Below are positions 8,876 to 19,502 of a stretch of DNA of 64,000 nt, piece after piece. The position numbers were made by a program, and so were the translations under genes. Below the pieces are notes generated by a model, which was given only the letters and a program-made list of their open reading frames with translations, had not been told where the DNA came from and ran no database searches. The DNA comes from Nemania diffusa (lineage: Eukaryota > Ascomycota > Sordariomycetes > Xylariales > Xylariaceae). Every line of letters starts with the position of its first letter. Positions within the stretch are counted from its first letter, which is position 1. The DNA is taken from positions 1,054,001 to 1,118,000 of the forward strand of contig JBBPUQ010000001.1 in assembly GCA_038501195.1 (NCBI GenBank). The letters run 5' to 3'.

Positions 8876-11504
8876 ATGAGAATTTTCCAGGGATCTCATT
8901 TAGGTCGTGCATGGCGGAGGAGACTGTTGCTGATCTCTGCTCGTGGAAAACCGAGCCACCTGCAATTAGCCAATCGCCCAGGCACAGCATACCGCCAGTT
9001 TCGCCAGGGGTTTCTCAGCGCCGTCAGAAGAAAGGGCCAAGAACGACCCAAACTCGGCGCAGGTCAACTCACGGCGCCCGCCTTGATATTCCTAGGCGGT
9101 TTACTCACATACATACTCTACCCCACCAACGAAGTCCGCGAGGCTCGTTCTGCAAGAAGGGCAAAGCACCAACCGCGAAACAGCGCTGAATCTTTGCAAG
9201 ATGACGAGACCGCCCAGAATGAGGGGACTGCCTGGGGGGCATTTACAAAATGCTTCGAGGACTTTTCAGACGTGGTAGATATCGAATGGTCGGCATTGTC
9301 GGACAAGATCGTCGACCTGATATTACCTGAATGGTCTAGAGCAATCCCACGGCAAATTAGGAAGCTTCAAAGGGAGCTGTCTATGTCGAATGGATCACTA
9401 GCAGACGAGATATGGAGAGAAGCACACGATCCCTACGTGAACCCAGAAATCCAATACTCAGCTGCTGTTCGCGTATCGAATGACTTGTGCGAAGAGGAGA
9501 AGGAGTTTCTCTCACGGAGGAAGAAAGTGGCCGTTGCAGCTCTGGCCCGCTACCTAGACTTGGAAGAGAAGGATATCAACCCCGATGACGTGCCGACTAT
9601 CGCCATGTGTGGCTCTGGAGGTGGGCTACGTGCATTGGTCGCATGTACGGGATCGCTGCTGGCATCACAAGAGGACGGTTTGTTTGATTGTGTCACTTAC
9701 ACCTCTGGTGTCAGCGGATCCTGCTGGCTACAGTCCCTCTACCACTCCTCGATCACGGAACACCACTTAGACCGTATTGTAGACCATTTAAAGGCTAGGT
9801 TGGGCGTCCACATTGCCTTTCCCCCTGCCGCGTTCGCCTCCGTCACATCCTCGCCCACGAACAAGTTATTGCTTAGTAGTATGGTCGAGAAGCTGAGAGG
9901 TGACCCCAACGCCGATTTCGGGTTGGTAGATATATACGGCATATTATTAGCCGCAAGGCTACTAGTGCCTAGGGGTGAACTTGGCGTTAACGATAAAGAC
10001 TTCAAACTCTCTAATCAACGGGAGTACATCAAGTACGGCCAGAACCCGTTACCTATATATACGGCCGTGAGACACGAAATACCCGAAATAGTTGAAGCCA
10101 CGACGGGTTCGACAGGTGCACTATCAGAGACATCGAAAGACATTGCCAAGCAGGAAGGATGGTTCCAGTGGTTTGAGCTTACACCTTACGAGTTCTTTTG
10201 CGAGGAATTCAGCGCGGGTATCCCAACATGGGCGATCGGACGACGATTTAACAACGGTAGAGATGTGCCACCTGAAAGCGGCGTCCACCTTCCCGAGCTA
10301 AGAATGCCTATCTTGATGGGAATCTTCGGGTCCGCTTTCTGCGCCACCCTGAGCCATTACTATCGTGAGATTCGGCCCCTCATCAGGAGCCTTACGGGCT
10401 TTGGAGCGATCGACGGGATGATTTTCGGGTATAGCGAAGATCTAGAAAAAGTACATCCTAGTAAGTAAAAAACAAGATTAGTCTCTCCCATTCTGACTAA
10501 AGGTCGGGAGCTATGCCTCTCATCTTAGCTGTATCCTCTCTTTATTTAAATAAACTACTGCGATAGAGCTTGACTAATTTCTGCATAAAGTCGATCCGGC
10601 ACTGATACCAAACTTTGCTTATGGTATGGACGTCAACAAGCTACGCTTCACAACACCGACAAATATACATGAAAAAGAATACATACAACTAATGGACGCC
10701 GGCATGTCAAACAACCTACCTATTTACCCTTTACTTCGGCCAGGCCGTAATATCGATATTATCGTAGCTTTCGATGCCTCGGCAGACACTAAAACAGATA
10801 ACTGGCTCTCCGTTGCAGACGGCTATGCCCGCCAACGTGGGATCAAGGGTTGGCCTTTAGGTATCGGCTGGCCTAAGGCCGCAGACTCGATCGAGAAAAT
10901 CGAGCAACAGCTTGACCAAGCACAAGCCAAGACAATAGAAGATGCAGACGCAAAGGTAGCACAGGCACAACAAGACCAAGCAACCCACCACCCCAACTCA
11001 CAACCCAAGCCCTCACCCGACTCCGCCATCCAGCACGCCAAATCGCAACACGAGCAGTCACACCCCGAAGACTCCGACCTAGGCTACTGCACGATCTGGG
11101 TCGGGACGACAGAAGAGCGTTCATCCCCCCCACCCCCGCCCCCCAAAGCCAGCATCAACGACGCCGCCTGGCAGGCCATGTCGCCCCACGCCGGCCTCGC
11201 CGTGGCGTACCTCCCCTTCCTCGCGAATCCCGACAAGGTCGCCGGCGTGGACCCCGCGCGCAGCGACTACATGAGCACGTGGAACTTCGTGTACACGCCC
11301 GCGCAGATCGACAAGGTCGTCGCGCTCGCGCGCGCCAACTACGCCGAGGGCGCGCCCCAGCTGCGCCGCTGCGTGCGCGCCGTCTACGAGCGCAAGAAGC
11401 GCCTGCGCGAGGCTGCTGAGGCTGCGGCGCGCGAGGAGAGGTTCCGGCGGCGCATGCGGCGGGGTGGTGTCGGGAAGCTGGGCGAGGGGGATCATTTTAG
11501 CTGA
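8876..11504 (+). CDS. Cytosolic-type phospholipase A2 (PLA2_B fold)
   Basis: Exons 8876-10460 and 10591-11504 give 832 residues. The catalytic apparatus of the cPLA2/lysophospholipase family is complete: oxyanion motif CGSGGGLRAL (246-253), nucleophile Ser280 in TSGVSGS, and the dyad Asp564 in LMDAGMSNNLPIYPLL. It should release fatty acid from glycerophospholipids. The N-terminus is Arg-rich with few acidic residues and is followed by a hydrophobic segment (about 67-82), so it may be anchored in, or imported into, mitochondria; this is inference and the first ATG is not certain. After the catalytic Asp there is a Gln/Ala/His/Pro-rich low-complexity insert (about 630-720). The final part (from about 11160) is markedly GC-rich compared with the start of the gene. 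Confidence 0.85.
10900..11150 (+). repeat. Low-complexity coding stretch in phospholipase
   Basis: The encoded segment is rich in Gln, Ala, Asp, His and Pro, ending in a run of prolines. It interrupts the conserved PLA2_B fold and marks the point where base composition becomes GC-rich. Low complexity is seen directly; origin by repeat expansion is inference. Confidence 0.5.
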
Positions 11505-12257
11505 GGGGTCTGTGCCGCCGTACGTGTACGTTCTAGGAGAGGGGTTGGGCATTGGCTAGGTTGAGTGGGATGTGCACGGCGTTGCGTTGTGTTGCGCTGT
11601 AGTAGAATCCCGCCGTGGCGACGCTAGACAGTATATACCTCATACCTACAGAGTCTAGGAGAAGTTGGATGTGCTGATTCCCAGCCCGGAGGGATGGATG
11701 CACTGCGTACATATATACTCACTAGCCTAATTACCTGCATCTTAAATACAAAAACTTGATTACTGGTCTGTACACTTTATGACGTGAAGTCAGTTACAAC
11801 TTACCACTACAAACAAATGCTCATGTAATCTCAGCAACAAATCATTTCACAGATTGCCAATGATATGTATCTAATATATACACTTTATTATAGAGGTAGG
11901 TGTATGAACCCATTCGCAACGCGACATCATGCGAATAAGCGGGCGTTGATCGTATCTGTTTCTACATTTGGCAGGCCCCTTTCCCCCCTTTTCCAATAGG
12001 ATATGATACACGGGTCCGTCTGATCTGATCTGATGATCAATGCAGCGACTGGCGGCAGACCACCGTAATGGACGATGAGCACAAGTCGAGCTTGACGGGG
12101 GTCACTAATCCGTTCCCTCGTCGTGGTTCTCGCTTGTTCGGGCTCCTAATCGCACATTGTCTGACAGAGCGGTTTATTTTCTACACTCACTTATACAAGT
12201 GTTTGCCGTCTCTTTTTTTTTGCCCCATCTGTGCCTCGCTCGCTGGGCGGCCGGCGT
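11505..12257. other. Convergent intergenic region
   Basis: It lies between the 3' ends of the plus-strand phospholipase and the minus-strand mL44 gene, so it should contain both transcription end regions. No gene or clear repeat seen. Confidence 0.5.
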
Positions 12258-13589
12258 CTAGGATACGATCTCGCCGATATCGATGTAGACTGGTTTCCAC
12301 GGCGGCGCGTCTTCGGCGAGGGTGTCGCTCGGCAGGCCGACGGCGCCGGGACTATATAGATACCACGACTTGAGTGCGTTTATGGAGGCGGCGATCTTGG
12401 CGGATTCTAGGTTGGGGCCGGCGGCCTCGCCGAGCTTGTCGCGGCCGCTGTAGATGCCGACGACGAATACGGGGGTTCTGCTGAGACGACCCGTCTCGCT
12501 GAGCAGCCGGGCAACGGGGGCGTCGAAGTTCTCGCGCGCGCACAGCCGTGTCAGCTCTCGTTGGGGGAGCTTAAAGTCGAACAGGTTCGCGAAGTCTAGC
12601 TGCCTGGACAGCACATGGCTTTTGATAAATCCCTTGGCGTGTTCGCTGCCACGGTGTAGGTATATGGCGCCGATGACGGCGCGCACACAGTTTGCGTGGG
12701 CGTTCTGTTCTATCTCCTCTACCATCAACTCTTTGGTCTGCTGGCCATCGCCAGCTGCTGCGTCCGCTTTTTCATCCGGCACTGTGTCGCCAAATGGGTC
12801 GTCAAACACTATACGACTGCTCATTCCGCGGCGCCACTTGTATTTAACCAACTCTTTTGACTCGGCACGAGTGTAACCCCACTTGTGCATCATCACTGTG
12901 GGCTTGTCATAGGAGAACTGTAGGTAGCCTGGGTCAACTTCTTCGCCAGGGGCCGCGGCGGGTTCTACACCCCAGGCTCGTGCGATTCGGTGTAATGCGG
13001 GCACACCAGCATAACCTTTCATGGCTGAGAATAGAATAGCCATAGGTAGACGTGGGTACCTAGTCACGAGCCACTCGGATGTGTGATATTGGAGCAACGA
13101 GGCGCCGACATAGGCTAAGTTGGCATTGTTGAATTGGGGGTGAGCATCCGCAGAGGGGTCTACCAAGGCTCGTGCGAGAATTTGTAGCGGAATTCTAGAA
13201 GAGAGGGAGAGTCGTGCGTGAAGGGCGGCGAGCTTAGCGGACCGCAATGCCTTGTCGGGATGTGGTGAGGGTAAAGATCGTCGGGCCTGGGGGACCTCGC
13301 TGGTACTAGGGCTCTCTTCCGAAGACTCGGCGGTCTCCTGGGTGTCCTTTGCCTCCTTAGCCTCCTCGGGATCCTGGCTATCTGCCTCGTCGAAGATAGC
13401 CTCGGGCGTTATGTTGGTGGTGGGGGTGGTGCTGGTACTGGTGGTGGACTGGCATCTTATCTGGGCGTTGAACGCAGCCGGTGCTGGCCTCGATATTCTC
13501 GATATCCGTGATATTGAGACAGTCGCAGGGCGGGCGGGCGCTGTGGCAAGCCACTGGCGTGATAATTGACCAATTCGTATCCTTTTCAT
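12258..13589 (-). CDS. MRPL3: Mitochondrial ribosomal protein mL44 (MRPL3-type)
   Basis: A single exon of 443 residues, starting at the Met encoded at 13589-13587 (MKRIRIGQLSRQ). The open frame extends 69 codons upstream to 13796, but that part lacks presequence character while MKRIRIGQ starts an Arg/Ser-rich, acid-poor presequence. A low-complexity Thr/Glu/Ser linker follows. Then comes the RNase III-like domain of this family (LRSAKLAALHARL, LARALVDPSAD, LAYVGASLLQYHTSEWL, VRAVIGAIYLHRG) and a double-stranded-RNA-binding-like C-terminus (GRDKLGEAAGPNLESAKIAA). Ribosomal mL44 keeps the fold without nuclease function. It belongs to the mitochondrial large subunit and is divergent from a small membrane protein, also probably mitochondrial. 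Confidence 0.85.
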   Translation of the reverse strand: MKRIRIGQLSRQWLATAPARPATVSISRISRISRPAPAAFNAQIRCQSTTSTSTTPTTNITPEAIFDEADSQDPEEAKEAKDTQETAESSEESPSTSEVPQARRSLPSPHPDKALRSAKLAALHARLSLSSRIPLQILARALVDPSADAHPQFNNANLAYVGASLLQYHTSEWLVTRYPRLPMAILFSAMKGYAGVPALHRIARAWGVEPAAAPGEEVDPGYLQFSYDKPTVMMHKWGYTRAESKELVKYKWRRGMSSRIVFDDPFGDTVPDEKADAAAGDGQQTKELMVEEIEQNAHANCVRAVIGAIYLHRGSEHAKGFIKSHVLSRQLDFANLFDFKLPQRELTRLCARENFDAPVARLLSETGRLSRTPVFVVGIYSGRDKLGEAAGPNLESAKIAASINALKSWYLYSPGAVGLPSDTLAEDAPPWKPVYIDIGEIVS

Positions 13590-14041
13590 ATTCAATGCAC
13601 CTAATGCCTCATCCCAACTTGTTGTAGTCTGCCGAGACACGAGCTTGGGCCGCTGGATACCTTGAAGAAGGCTGTTGAATGTCGTCTCGTGTCTGGCCCA
13701 GAAAAAGTTTCTGAGACGATAACTGGTCCAGCCGGTATCTAGTGCTAGCTCGCAGCCCCAGCCCCAGCCAGTAGCCAGCAGCCAGGCACCGCCCACACTG
13801 AACCGTGCACCGCCGGAACCGCCAAGACAATGCCCGCCGTGGAATTGTCGGACTAACTATTGGCCACCATCCCACCCGGAGCGAGACCCACTTAGCGCGC
13901 TCGGTGCGAGCTATCTAACTGTAATGCTGCGTAGGTAATTAGAGCTCAGCGAATAACGGCGACGACATCATCAAGTTCCTCTCATCCTCGCAATTGACTC
14001 CAATTGAGCCACAGAGATCGCATTCATCCCACAATAGCAAG
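13590..14041. promoter_or_regulatory. Shared upstream region, mL44 / complex-I-like gene
   Basis: About 450 bp separates two divergently transcribed starts, so both promoters must lie here. An ATTGG box (reverse CCAAT) is at 13859-13863. The mL44 frame stays open into this region without protein-like content. Co-regulation of the two mitochondrial genes is inference. Confidence 0.5.
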
Positions 14042-14370
14042 ATGGTAAGCGCATGATTCCAATAGTCTGGATTACATCACTAACACTGACTAGGGTGGCG
14101 GTCCTCGAGTCCCGTAAGCCAACATATCATTTACCTCCCCACGCATTTCCACTCGATGAACGCACGATCGCCTGACACTGGAATAGGTACCCTAAGCACG
14201 TCTGGTCGCCAGCCGGTGGCTGGTACACGCAACCCTCGAACTGGAAATCGAACACTGCTGTCTTCGGGGCAGTCATTATCGGCATCACCGGCTTAGCATT
14301 CACCCTGAGCGCCCAGCGAGAACACAGATATAAGATGCCCGAGCCCCACCGGTTCTTCCCCAGCCGGTAG
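14042..14370 (+). CDS. Small mitochondrial inner-membrane protein, complex-I-like
   Basis: Three exons (14042-14044, 14094-14113, 14187-14370) give 68 residues; the first coding exon is only the ATG. The protein begins MGGGPRVPYPKHVWSPAGGW, has one hydrophobic helix (about 36-50, VFGAVIIGITGLAFTL) and ends in a basic tail with PEPHRFFPSR. Size, a single helix after a Pro/Trp-rich start, and the terminal HRFFPSR resemble small accessory subunits of fungal NADH:ubiquinone oxidoreductase; I am not sure which subunit. Both introns have good donors and acceptors and the frame is preserved. It is divergent from mL44. Confidence 0.65.
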
Positions 14371-17300
14371 TACGTTATCTATAAATCATCCGAGAATTGC
14401 GTCCTTGTGGTCGCTCTACTCCCGTTGACCGACGCTAACATTAGTCGCGCAGCTGGAGCACACAAATCAGGGAGCACGAGGCGGCACAGAGAGCGGGACA
14501 GACTGCGGACAAGAACGATTCTTAAGCGTGACCATGATCGTTGTGTACAGATACATCCTTTCATACAGGGAATAGAGGATTCCACAAGGCAACGGATTTG
14601 ACCTCAAAGTGAAAGGAAAATGCGATGTCAACCGGACGAAGATAGCGCAGGTGTTCCTGTGTTCATTGGTGGCCCCGAAAATCGGACCCGAACCTTGCCA
14701 ACAAACTGGGCAATGACGCCAACCTAGAAATGTACCCATTCATCTATTATCAGAAGTCTGGCCGGCAAAGAGCTATGATAATATCTGTAGTGTATTTTCG
14801 CGATTTAGTCAGAGAACGGCGATGAACTTCCACAAAGGAATCTCTAACTTTTATTTCCTTACTCTGATCTTTCTGCCTGTAGATATCTATAATTTGAAAG
14901 GAGTGATACTGTACGAGGCTTAACCCTGCTAGATGAGAATTACTCATTACTTTGTTATTCGTTAAATCAAAATACTAGCAAGATACTGTGATCTGGTCTT
15001 GAAATACAACACCGCGACCATCACCTCAGAAGGTAGACAAGTTTAAATTTGAGAGAAAGTATGAGTAAAAGTATTAACCTATGTGTTGCCTGTTCTATGA
15101 TCTTGGTTTTTACTACGAACTGTGTAACAATGCGATAAAGCTTGCCTAGGGGCGAGCTTTGATGCTTCAACTAAGTATTTATTTCATTTTCAGTGATTTG
15201 GGCCTTTATTATTAATTTGTATAAATGTATTCGTTTCCTTATACATCGTCACAGGAGTGTTGCATTATAATCAATATCATTCTCTTCTTAGAATATAGTT
15301 GCGCTCATGAATTATCGTATTCTATACTGCCGTGCTACTCACAATCTAATTTTTATCGCTTGATTATGGAGGTTACTCTCATCCCGCTTGTCCCCCCCTC
15401 CCCTCCCGGAGCAGATAATGTATAACCAATGGATGGGAAGCGTTTAGAGAAATAGGTATATGACCTCTAGATATGATCTCAGCAAAGGTGGCTCAGCTGG
15501 TTTCATTTATATTGTTTCCCCGGAGGTTCAGCATGGCTGCCTGCCCCTGAGCTTTACAGCCAAGCCTCGCTTCTTACTTTGAGAGCTTGCTCCCTTGTAC
15601 ACCCTCACTTACTAGAGTCTAGACTATGATTTACCATGTACTCTGATGGAGAATCGTTTGTAAATGGCTTGAGGCTGCGATCGACCGGTGAGGTAAGACA
15701 TTACACACGTCCTAGTGGCGATCTTGTAGGGACTAGGTCGCGATTCAAATATGCATTTTCAGCTGAGCTGCTGAAGGGATGTTATGTAGAAACATGGCAG
15801 GCTGCATCGCGATCTCGAACCCCGTGGCGATGTAGATAAGATTTGTCTAAGCACATGCATCAGCATAGTTACCAGACATAAGCTTCTCGTCAGCCACACC
15901 ACTACGGCACCGTTTGGAGAAATGCGGCCCTCTCGGTGTGGAGGCAGCTAAGCACGGACAATGCTACCCTGGGCGCTTTCGCGCGCGGGTTCAACGAGGT
16001 CCAAACCTGGAAACTGAGGTGAAACAGCTCTTAGTTCAGCTCCTGATTGGTGCTAGAACCTCAAAACCTGATCTACCGTTGCGAACGCATGAATTTGGCG
16101 TAAGATCTCCGATCCGGAACCAGATCCTCTGATTAGAGTCGATTTAGTCGTGGATTTATCAAGGCGGATAATCATTATAGTGGCAGATATATGTTTTGAT
16201 GGATAGTACAGAGTATGGTATCGTGAGAACTACTTGTTTCATATATTTGTCGCGAGTAGACATCTAACATGCGACTCCACCATCATTCTACGTTCTACGA
16301 GACAATCACGTTGAATATAAGCAGTGCAGCTCGCAGTCACGTCGTGTATAGGCCACGTGTATTCCGTAGTTGGACATAGAGGCTGTTTGAAGATCGCTTC
16401 GGGGAGGACCTCGGGGAGCTAATGCGACAGGTTCCCGACGCTGCGTCCACCCAGGAAACAGGAATGTATTGCGGCGACCTACGACGAACCTGCTTCCTGT
16501 GCAGTAGGCGTGGTTTGAGAGAGTTTGACACCCTGCTCAAGCGAGCTGCGGGGTGACCTAAGTATGCACAAGGCGTTTGATGCAACGATGACAAGACCCC
16601 ACGCGGGGTTCGTGGATACAGAATCGTTCTATAAGTCGTATATCTCTGTCTGTTGACCGCATTCGCGACGAGTGGTACCGGCTCTTCTTATTATAGACAC
16701 GGGATGCGATTGCTTCGCTACCGCATCTAGGCTCAACCCGAACCAGCGCGCGTACCCGGCGAATCAGGTGTTATAGGTAGGTTGTCTCCCGCACGGTCTC
16801 TTAATTCGCGGAGAGAAGCGGGAGAGCAGCGGGAGAAAAGGATGTTGTTTATAGATCTGTCGACGTCTTCCCTGGAGCCGCGGGTGTGCGTGCTCTGGAT
16901 ATACATAATTATGTCGTCGCCTATTGCTCAGTAGGTATTGCGTTTAGGCCGACATGAGGCGATGATGCAAGGGTTAGAGCTGAAAATTGAGACAGAAGGC
17001 CTCTTTTTACTAATAATCTGATAAGAGGCCGCTGAAACTGGAACCGCACGTGGAAAAAGCAATTAGCAATAATGAGGACTTACTAATGGGCCACTTCGCA
17101 AAAAGGTGAAACAAAAGTAATTTGCCGTGTGAGACCGAAGAGAGCAGTTTCAGTTGATGAGGGTCATCCGGACCTATCTAGAACCAGCACGTCCCCCGTC
17201 TACACCCATGTACTGCATTGCCTCCATGCATTGATGTGCAACAGAATGTACGCCGCAGAATGTAAACGTACGCCTTTCACGCATTGACCAAGAATAATAA

Positions 17301-19502
17301 AGCCACTTACTTAAGTAGCATGCCTATCTAGCATCTCGCGAAGGTTATGAGGCGGCTGACTCGTACCTCTGTTGAGCAGAGCGGGTGTAAGGTACGCAGC
17401 AAATACCTGTGTAGATGCATGAACTGCTGGCAGTGGCTCAGCAACAAAACCTATCATACACAATTACACACGTACTATGTATGTATGTATACGTATAACT
17501 CGAGCCAGCACGTAAGTAACGCATCATTAGCTTGTGTCACTTGCTGGCCAATTGATGGAAATTTGATTTTTACCAGAGTACAACTGACAGCTGGATAGCT
17601 CACTGTATTGTATGTTAAGGGAGCGATGTAGTAGGTATGACAGGTTCAATTACAGGGTTGAACCCTCTATAACCAGTTATTATGAACAGCTCTGAGGATG
17701 ATTACCACTGCTTCATACACCATATGATAAAACTGCACAGTGAATATGAACAACCTGGCTCAACCTGTTTACGGTACGGGCGAAGAGAGCGCGTACCTGA
17801 TGATCTCAAAGTTTTAGCTTCCCGGAATTAGTGTAGCACCCGAAGTCTTACTAGTTCTGGAAACTGTCCCTGTGGGCGATTGGCTACCCCCTGTCGGGTA
17901 ATTTTAATTCACCTTCGAGCTTTACTGCATTCTATCTAGCATGAGCTCGAACGACAAGGATCCCGCCATATACCACCGTTGCACGGATGATTGATTCATA
18001 TCTGGGCTTCTTAGACGTATCTTAAAGAAACTCCCTTACGTACACTTGTAGAGCTATGCTGCAACGGTACAGCCTAGTGGTGTTTGTTAGGTGCCGATGT
18101 TCTAATTGTGGCAAGGTAGCTATGCAAGACGCAAGATAGATGATAGATAAGAGTGTGCTGGTGTGAGCTGCTATGGTTCATGATGAGGGTATTATAGGCT
18201 TCAAAAGCATAAATGTGCGGTATACATGCGCAGAAGTACTGCAACTTTATACCAACAGATGTATGTAGGTCTATGTATCTGCAGAGATCCTAGTCGGTCT
18301 TGCTGGCATTGGGACTTGCCAAGATGACAGCCAGTGTCCTCCAATCATGGCCTATAGCTGGCAGTAGCTACGTCTTAGCAAACTGAAGCTAGTGCCGAAG
18401 TAGATAAGCATAGTCTAATTTCTCCTTTCCAACTCCCGATTCTGTTTGGTCACTTTTGGTAACACTAAGTGCGTACACTACGGAGGTACGCAGTAGCGTA
18501 CAGTAGGTACAGTGCACTACTTAGGAGACGGCAGGAGTGGTGCACAGAAGGTCCAGAGATACCTAGGTACCTCGACGCAGGCAGGTATACTCCTGGGCCA
18601 ACCTCTCTTCGATCGAGCTCAGGACTTCCAAGCTTCCGTTTGCCTTCTCTCCTCCCACCAGCACACTCGCACAAAGTCTGCGAGGCACCTCAATGGTTCC
18701 CCGATCCGTTGGTGTTGTGGCCTGCGTGTGAGCCCATTCCCTTCTTCGTCCTGGCCTTTGATTCTCTGTTCATAATAATTGTTTTCTATCGTTGCATAAG
18801 TAATCTGCCGACCACGGCGATCCTAAATCTCCCATCGCGCGCATCCGCTGGTTGTCCTGAAGCGCTGCATGCGAAATCTCTGGTGTTTGCCCTCACTAAC
18901 TACTTGCAACTATATTATTGCAGTCGGTACCGGCACCCTGCATACGTATAGTCTACTATCAACTACCTTGATAGGATCACTTGTTCGACAGTCAAGACCA
19001 GACCAGATCCGTGGCCGGCGGTTCTTTCCTGAGCCTCTTGGGGTCAACCTCACCTTCTCCAACTACAGACCTTCATTTGGGACCCGAAGCCCACTCAACA
19101 ACGATTATCACCTACGCAAGTAGAGTCTAATAGTCACCAATACCTCATCAACAACACTCACTTTCCCCCACATTCGCTTTTGTTTTATACGAGTCACTCA
19201 CAAAAAGATTTCCTGTCCTAATTCCAGGCCCGAATTAATTCTATCACGCACAGTTACAAACAGTCTCAGAGCCTCTTAGTCTTTCCGACTCGAGCTCACC
19301 AACAAGCGCATCTGGCCAGTTCTAAATACAACATTTGTACGAAGAGACTCGACTCATTAAGGCATCAGCTGAATCAGGGGATAAACTCGTGCGGAATATG
19401 GTAGTTATATGAAAATAACTATTGTTTATTTTCGGTACGGACCACGCGATCACCTACGACTCACTAATAAATTGCGAGCTTTGTTTCTCGCAGCACAGCT
19501 TT
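14371..19502. other. 5.1-kb gene-free region
   Basis: The largest gap in the window. Open frames here are short, lack motifs and overlap on both strands. The part around 15900-16900 is more GC-rich than its surroundings and could be an old decayed gene or transposon, but I cannot name one. Near 18560 the palindrome ACCTAGGTACCT occurs, one of a dispersed family. The right 500 bp probably hold the promoter and leader of the SH3 gene. Confidence 0.45.

Noticed and set aside
8683..9189. 168-codon open frame upstream of and overlapping the phospholipase
   Set aside because: Arg/Ser/Pro-rich shadow frame of the phospholipase N-terminus without a motif.
11121..11552. 143-codon minus-strand frame over the phospholipase 3' end
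   Set aside because: A shadow caused by the GC-rich coding strand; the plus frame carries the conserved protein.
13590..13796. Longer N-terminus for mL44
   Set aside because: The 69 extra residues are Trp/Gly-rich without presequence character; the downstream Met begins a proper presequence.
18469..18951. 160-codon open frame in the gap before the SH3 gene
   Set aside because: Other frames overlap it, composition is random and there is no domain.
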